From Nitrososphaeraceae archaeon (GTDB lineage Archaea > Thermoproteota > Nitrososphaeria > Nitrososphaerales > Nitrososphaeraceae): a DNA stretch of 17,069 nucleotides. Position numbers and translations under genes: made by a program. Where the stretch lies: the NCBI GenBank assembly GCA_030038695.1, contig JASHSN010000046.1, positions 1 to 17,069 on the forward strand, given 5' to 3'. Position 1 is the first letter of the stretch. Every line of letters starts with the position of its first letter. The notes under the pieces were generated by a model. The model saw only the letters and a program-made list of their open reading frames with translations. It ran no database searches and had not been told where the DNA came from. Positions 13,251-17,069 of this stretch are shown here, one piece after another.

Positions 13251-14724
13251 CGGTAAGATATACCTTATCGTCCTTTGGTTGTCCTTTTTCTTGATTTTCC
13301 TGATCGCCTGATTCCCTGTTTGAATCTTTACGCAAATTTGGGCGTTCCGTATCCTTCTCCTTCTCATCTGTCCTGTCGGTATCCGTTTCTTCCACTACTT
13401 CTTTATTGCTCTTCCTTCTACGGAATAAACTGCTAAAACGACTCTTCTTTTTCTCTATAAGTGGGGCATCTTCATGTTTCTTCGTTAGTCCTAAATCTTC
13501 CCCTCGATTCTTGTCAAACAAGGGCGTTTGAGATCCATCCGTCTTGTCTATGGATTCAGATTCTATTTGTAACCCGGCAGGCTTTGTATTGTTATTCTGC
13601 TCCGATATCGATTGCGAAAGAAGCGGGTGTTCTTCTGTTGGTTTTGCGTCACCTTTACTATCTTGTGCACCCGTTATTACATGGTGTAGTATTTCGCCGG
13701 CTGGTCTTGTAGATGGAGCATTAGATAAGGGTTCTATTGGTGACCTTCGTTCTGTAGTCGGTTCAGAGTCTTGGTCTAATTTAAAAACTGAATTCTCGAG
13801 ATTCGTTAAATGTGTATCCAAGAATATTGATTGAAGGAATTTAGTCATGTCGAACGGTATAATATCATCATATCCCTGTCCAACTCCTAGGTAAACAATT
13901 GGTTTGGATGTGGCGTAAACTATTGAAATTGCAGAGCCGCCTTTAGCGTCAGCATCTATCTTGGTCAATATAGCGCCGTCAAATTTAGTATATTCAAAAA
14001 ACTCTCTGGCTTGATTTATCGTATCATTCCCAGCTAATGAATCGCCGATGAATATTTTTATATCGGGTTTTACTACTTTGACGATTTTACCTATTTCGTC
14101 CATAAGATTCTTAGCAGTCTGCATTCTGCCAGCTGTGTCGATCAGGACCGCGTCAATGTGATGTTTCCTACCATAATCAACCGCGTCCCTACCCACTGCT
14201 GAAGGATCGGCCCCATATCGCTGTGCAATAACCTTTAGTGCCAATTTCTGACCATGTTGACTGAGTTGCTCAATAGCACCGGCGCGATGAGTATCTGCAG
14301 CTGCCAAAACCACAGAAATGCCATTTTTGCGCAGCAGATTCGCTACTTTTGCTACCGTCGTAGTTTTACCAGTTCCATTGATTCCCAGAAATACGACGAT
14401 GAAGGGTCCTGATTTGAGCTCCCTCTTTGTTTTGATTTTGTTAATTAGATCTACTTTTCCAGTTTTCGCAAACATCTCTGCGATAACATTTTGGAATTTT
14501 GATCGGATCAATTCTTCTGACTTATCATCTTTTTCAAGTTTTAATCCCAGTAAATCTTTTTTCAATTTTGCTGAGAAATCGTCGATTACCTCTTGTGCAA
14601 CATCACTTTCCAACAATCCTAACTGCAAATCTCGCAAACTATACTCAAGATCTTTTTCTGATAGATCTCTTTGGCCTATACTTTTAGTGGCAATTGAAAA
14701 CGCCTTTCTGAGCTGATCGAACAT
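13222..14724 (-). CDS. ftsY: FtsY, signal recognition particle receptor, with long C-terminal tail
   Basis: The SRP receptor GTPase, which brings SRP-ribosome complexes to the membrane. Residues 1-85 form the N domain. The G domain has GINGTGKTTT (114-123), DTHRAGA (144-150), DTAGR (196-200), TKIDADAKGG (254-263) and LGVGQGYDDIIPFD (279-292). The usual NG core ends by about 303. Unusually, about 197 further residues follow: a Pro/Ser/Glu-rich disordered tail, a basic-aromatic patch KKKSRFSSLFRRRKS (425-439), then a strongly acidic end finishing DEDIEDLLK. Bacterial FtsY instead has an acidic domain and membrane-targeting helix at its N-terminus. It is 11 nt downstream of prefoldin alpha and overlaps argF by 29 nt. 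Confidence 0.95.
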   Translation of the reverse strand: MFDQLRKAFSIATKSIGQRDLSEKDLEYSLRDLQLGLLESDVAQEVIDDFSAKLKKDLLGLKLEKDDKSEELIRSKFQNVIAEMFAKTGKVDLINKIKTKRELKSGPFIVVFLGINGTGKTTTVAKVANLLRKNGISVVLAAADTHRAGAIEQLSQHGQKLALKVIAQRYGADPSAVGRDAVDYGRKHHIDAVLIDTAGRMQTAKNLMDEIGKIVKVVKPDIKIFIGDSLAGNDTINQAREFFEYTKFDGAILTKIDADAKGGSAISIVYATSKPIVYLGVGQGYDDIIPFDMTKFLQSIFLDTHLTNLENSVFKLDQDSEPTTERRSPIEPLSNAPSTRPAGEILHHVITGAQDSKGDAKPTEEHPLLSQSISEQNNNTKPAGLQIESESIDKTDGSQTPLFDKNRGEDLGLTKKHEDAPLIEKKKSRFSSLFRRRKSNKEVVEETDTDRTDEKEKDTERPNLRKDSNRESGDQENQEKGQPKDDKVYLTDEDIEDLLK

Positions 14725-14735
14725 ATACTACCAAC

Positions 14736-15215
14736 CTAAACAGAGCGAGAGGCTTGGCGGCTGTCACTAGCGGTGGTTGGTGTTTTCTGTAACATTTGAT
14801 TAATCTGGCCCTGAATTTGTTCCATCCGTATTGCTAATTGCTGTTTCTGCTTTAAAAGCTCTCTCAACCCAAGTTCAAATTCTTTAATTTTGGCTTCCAC
14901 GTAGTTGACAGTGTCTTCCTTAGTTTTTTCTATAGTTACGCCAGCCCCTACATTTATCAATAACTTTTTTATAGGTGGGACCAATGTTTTTATATAAACA
15001 CCGATTCCGACTGGTGTTAATGATTCGACTTCCTTTTCATCCGGAATTTTTTGGACGGCAGCTGAAGCCAGACGAGCCTCCCCTATTACCCTTGTAACGG
15101 CTGCTTCGCGAGTTATAATATCATTCATATATGCTTCAAGAATTCTAGACTGTTCAACCATTTCATTTATTTTCTGCTCGATTCCAGACTGTTGGCGATT
15201 AATTTCGTTGCCCAT
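14736..15215 (-). CDS. pfdA: Prefoldin alpha subunit
   Basis: A 159-residue prefoldin alpha subunit; two alpha and four beta subunits form the jellyfish-shaped chaperone that holds unfolded proteins. It shows the expected layout: an N-terminal coiled coil (about 1-50), two beta hairpins in the middle (ESLTPVGIGVYIKTLVPP and KKLLINVGAGVTIEKT, about 84-118) and a C-terminal coiled coil (about 119-150) ending in a short polar Thr/Ser tail. It lies 11 nt before ftsY, a pairing familiar in archaea. A TATA box 28 nt before ATG 15215 suggests a leaderless transcript covering pfdA-ftsY-argF. Confidence 0.94.
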   Translation of the reverse strand: MGNEINRQQSGIEQKINEMVEQSRILEAYMNDIITREAAVTRVIGEARLASAAVQKIPDEKEVESLTPVGIGVYIKTLVPPIKKLLINVGAGVTIEKTKEDTVNYVEAKIKEFELGLRELLKQKQQLAIRMEQIQGQINQMLQKTPTTASDSRQASRSV

Positions 15216-15239
15216 TTAAGTTCAATTTCTCCCGCTATC

Positions 15240-15247
15240 TTATAATT
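15240..15247 (-). promoter_or_regulatory. TATA box for the pfdA-ftsY-argF operon
   Basis: Minus-strand AATTATAA, centred 28 nt before ATG 15215, indicating a leaderless transcript. Confidence 0.5.
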
Positions 15248-15568
15248 GTGACTAGAAACTACCCTCAGAGATACAATCATTGCGAATATAATTTTGTCTG
15301 TTAACCAACTACAGAAATTGTGTCGCTTCAACTGTCGTTCTTAACAGAAATTGAATCGAGTGTCGTAGCAAACTACAGGAATCGGGGAACTGAGACATTC
15401 GTTATGTGAACAACTACAGCTAGCGGAATCCCAATATTTGATATCATTTCTGAATGGCTAGCGCGGATAGTACTTGAAGGATGTATTAATGCGGTACTCA
15501 GCCTAGTCACCTTAAATTGCATGAAAAAAATGTTGTGTTCCTGCTGAACATGAATAACGTAGTGCGTC
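15248..15568. other. Intergenic gap upstream of pfdA
   Basis: About 320 bases with no convincing gene. Frames present have no recognisable protein signature. I looked for ribosomal protein L18a/LX and eIF6, which I recall near pfdA in other archaea, and do not find them. The gap holds the AACTACAG-type repeats listed separately. Confidence 0.4.
15307..15419. repeat. Imperfect direct repeats based on AACTACAG
   Basis: AACTACAG occurs exactly at 15307, 15371 and 15412. The related unit ACAGAAATTG occurs exactly at 15311 and 15344, and GAATC-type sequence follows the later copies. TGTCG follows several copies at varying distance. Spacing is irregular (about 33, 30 and 41 nt), so this is neither a CRISPR array nor a tandem satellite. 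It could be a degenerate regulatory or RNA element. Confidence 0.35.
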
Positions 15569-16435
15569 CTATTCGCCGGTTTTGTCAAACGGTTTCATTG
15601 CATTTGGCAAATCCTCTATCACATCAGTTGCCATTAGGTGTAAGCCTACTCGCTCATATGCCAGATTAGCCGCCACCCCATTCAGATAAACGCCAAGAAT
15701 AGAAGCATTAAGCGAGCTATACTTGGTAAGTAGCCCGACTGTCAAACCTGAAAGAATATCTCCCATCCCTCCGACCGTCATCGCTGGAGTACTTCTCTTA
15801 ATTAAGACAGTATTTTTACCATCAGAAATTATATTAACCGATCCCTTCAGTACTATTGTAATTCGATAATCTTTTGCAAGTGCCTCAACAACCGAAGCCT
15901 GGATATCTTCATTTGTGTCAAGATGCTTTTCAAAAAGACGTTGATACTCGCCTCCATGAGGAGTAACGATCGTACCAGTTCCAGAAATCTCCTGTAGTAT
16001 CTCAGGAATAAGAGCCGAAGCATCCAGCAGCAGTTTTGTGCCTGTGTTTCTAAGTTGCCTTATCAACGAAACCAATGCTTCTGGCCTTGCGATACTCATC
16101 CCCATTCCGATGGCTGCAGCGTCAGGCTTCTTTGGAAGCACTGCCACCAGTCTATTTGCTAACCCTACTGTCAACTTGTCATCGGAAAGGGGCAGTGCTA
16201 TGATGTCAGGAGAGTATGCTCTCACGGCCATAACAATGGATCTAGGTACTGCGGTATATACAAGATCGGTGCCAGATCTTAGTGCAGCTATTGAGGCAAG
16301 TATCGGGGCTCCATGATAGATCCTGCTTCCTCCCACGACTAAAACTATACCATTATCACCTTTTCGAGAAGTTACTATTCTAGGGATGATGAGGTCTTTT
16401 ACAAGTTTAGGTGTTACTGTTATTCTTGTTGCCAT
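15569..16435 (-). CDS. nnrD: ADP/ATP-dependent NAD(P)H-hydrate dehydratase
   Basis: A 288-residue ribokinase-fold enzyme that converts damaged NAD(P)H hydrate back to NAD(P)H. Family marks: SRKGDNGIVLVVGGSRIYHGAP near the N-terminus (KGxxG), LRSGTDLVYTAVP, a central LLLDASALIPE, TPHGGEYQRL, VLKGS and the anion-hole motif MTVGGMGDILSGLTVG. In many homologues the last motif is GTGDxLAG; here the first residues are GGMGD. The NAXE epimerase domain that is fused in many bacterial and some archaeal versions is absent. ATG 16435 is preferred because the protein then begins MATRITVTPKLVKD, as in homologues, after a purine-rich GAGAAGGAA. An in-frame GTG at 16489 would add 18 residues. It runs alone on the minus strand. 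Confidence 0.9.
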   Translation of the reverse strand: MATRITVTPKLVKDLIIPRIVTSRKGDNGIVLVVGGSRIYHGAPILASIAALRSGTDLVYTAVPRSIVMAVRAYSPDIIALPLSDDKLTVGLANRLVAVLPKKPDAAAIGMGMSIARPEALVSLIRQLRNTGTKLLLDASALIPEILQEISGTGTIVTPHGGEYQRLFEKHLDTNEDIQASVVEALAKDYRITIVLKGSVNIISDGKNTVLIKRSTPAMTVGGMGDILSGLTVGLLTKYSSLNASILGVYLNGVAANLAYERVGLHLMATDVIEDLPNAMKPFDKTGE

Positions 16436-16640
16436 TTCCTTCTCATCATAAACTCGTTCATATAGATGATAAACTTTACCAACTCCCACTCATCCCCTCC
16501 ATATACACCTTGATCATTTGGCAGAAGGATTTTTTCTTTGACTATAGCCAGAATGGTATGAAGCCTTATTCCATTACTGGCACGAAGTTGAAGAGGGAAA
16601 AAGGAGAATCATTGTGGCAGTATTCCAGTCCCCTTTCAAA

Positions 16641-16662
16641 TAAAGCTAAAAGAAAAAAGAAA
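16641..16662 (-). terminator. T-rich terminator after the secreted-type gene
   Basis: On the minus strand this reads as T runs broken by single C or A residues (TTTCTTTTTTC, then TTTT), beginning about 33 nt past the stop of the gene at the right edge. It fits archaeal U-rich termination. Confidence 0.45.
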
Positions 16663-16694
16663 TGGAATTGTTTCTCTCCTCTGTCTATTTGCGC

Positions 16695-17069
16695 CTAAAC
16701 ATGCACATCAACAATTGGGCAGTTGAACACTAGTCCTGCAATGGTAGTACTCAACTTGCCGGCTTGTGCTGCAGATGTAATTTGATTTACTGTAGTCAAG
16801 AATTCAGCATGTGATGGATCTTTCCATGTTGTAGCTTGTATTCTCCATAGTGGACTGTAAGCTGTATCACCCACATTTGTCGAGGCTATACTTGGTTGAA
16901 ATCCCATAGGTCCTGTTCCTTTGATTCCGTTTGTAAACACATAAAGATCTGATGATCCCCCAGAAAGCAACGCTACACCTGTCTTGTTTACAAATGTCAC
17001 GCCGAATTTATCAGCAACATTCTTGACAGAAGCGTCGGTTGCTATATAATAGATTGTTGAACCATCAGG
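16695..17069 (-). CDS. Secreted-type protein of unknown function, 3' part only
   Basis: The frame runs off the window, so only about 124 C-terminal residues are seen. The apparent start at 17000 is an internal GTG; the coding sequence continues upstream as STIYYIATDASVKNVADKFG. The protein is rich in Gly, Ser, Thr and Asn with few charges, has a strand-rich pattern (SSDLYVFTNGIKGTGPMGFQP, AYSPLWRIQATTW) and ends NCPIVDVHV with no anchor, all typical of archaeal extracellular beta proteins. From memory, similar modules (PMGFQPSI, YSPLWRI) recur in proteins of ammonia-oxidising archaea, sometimes with cupredoxin domains. I cannot name a function. The signal peptide and any other domain would be outside the window. 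Confidence 0.75.
   Translation of the reverse strand, partial: PDGSTIYYIATDASVKNVADKFGVTFVNKTGVALLSGGSSDLYVFTNGIKGTGPMGFQPSIASTNVGDTAYSPLWRIQATTWKDPSHAEFLTTVNQITSAAQAGKLSTTIAGLVFNCPIVDVHV

Noticed and set aside
13251..13367. N-terminal extension of argF by 39 residues
   Set aside because: The added residues are a basic stretch lying inside the ftsY coding region, have no OTCase similarity and make the enzyme too long.
15307..15419. CRISPR-like array
   Set aside because: Repeats are only 8-10 bp, imperfect and irregularly spaced, and no cas genes are present.
15373..15588. 71-codon minus-strand frame as a possible ribosomal protein L18a
   Set aside because: The translation shows none of the expected basic ribosomal-protein pattern and overlaps the nnrD end.

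Overview
The window is AT-rich archaeal chromosome. It carries archaea-only or archaea-type genes: NAC, MBF1, prefoldin alpha, a tRNA C56 2'-O-methyltransferase of the aTrm56 type, an AbrB-PhoU fusion and a UbiD-family decarboxylase of the archaeal mevalonate type. An 81-residue zinc-ribbon protein beginning MTCKGICIR and a secreted-type domain at the right edge point to ammonia-oxidising Nitrososphaeria, probably Nitrososphaerales. That placement comes from remembered family resemblance, not a search. The genes are housekeeping and mostly on the minus strand. I see no transposase, integrase, CRISPR array, rRNA or tRNA.

Layout. 1-2.1 kb (minus): a SirB1/transglutaminase-like TPR protein and a short UDP-sugar dehydrogenase-like protein with a Ser-rich insert. 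2.1-2.8 kb: an AT-rich gap. 2.7-3.4 kb (plus): a RuvC/YqgF-like RNase H-fold protein whose N-terminus appears cut off by a one-base shift in a C run. 3.5-5.6 kb (plus): a zinc-ribbon protein, a small protein resembling proteasome-assembly chaperones, and the UbiD-family decarboxylase. 5.7-8.9 kb (minus): a tight operon phoU-like > mbf1 > hflX > trm56. 9.0-9.8 kb (plus): a PUA protein and NAC. 10.0-10.6 kb (minus): dCMP deaminase. 10.9-11.5 kb (plus): a four-helix membrane protein. 11.7-12.0 kb (minus): a Rieske ferredoxin. 12.3-15.2 kb (minus): prefoldin alpha > ftsY > argF, with argF overlapping the end of ftsY. 15.6-16.4 kb (minus): NAD(P)H-hydrate dehydratase. 16.7 kb to the edge (minus): the 3' part of a secreted-type protein.

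How they fit together. Several genes serve protein birth and folding (NAC, prefoldin, FtsY, MBF1, HflX, tRNA methylation). Others are metabolic or repair enzymes (isoprenoid precursors, arginine, dCMP, NADHX repair). Many first genes have an A/T-rich TATA-like box centred about 26-29 nt before the start codon, the pattern of leaderless archaeal transcripts. This includes two genes that start with TTG.

No large new system is evident. The points most worth checking are the long FtsY C-terminal tail with a basic-aromatic patch, the trm56 gene with no standard start codon separated from hflX by one in-frame stop, the frameshifted RNase H-like gene, and the possible proteasome-chaperone-like protein next to the UbiD homologue.
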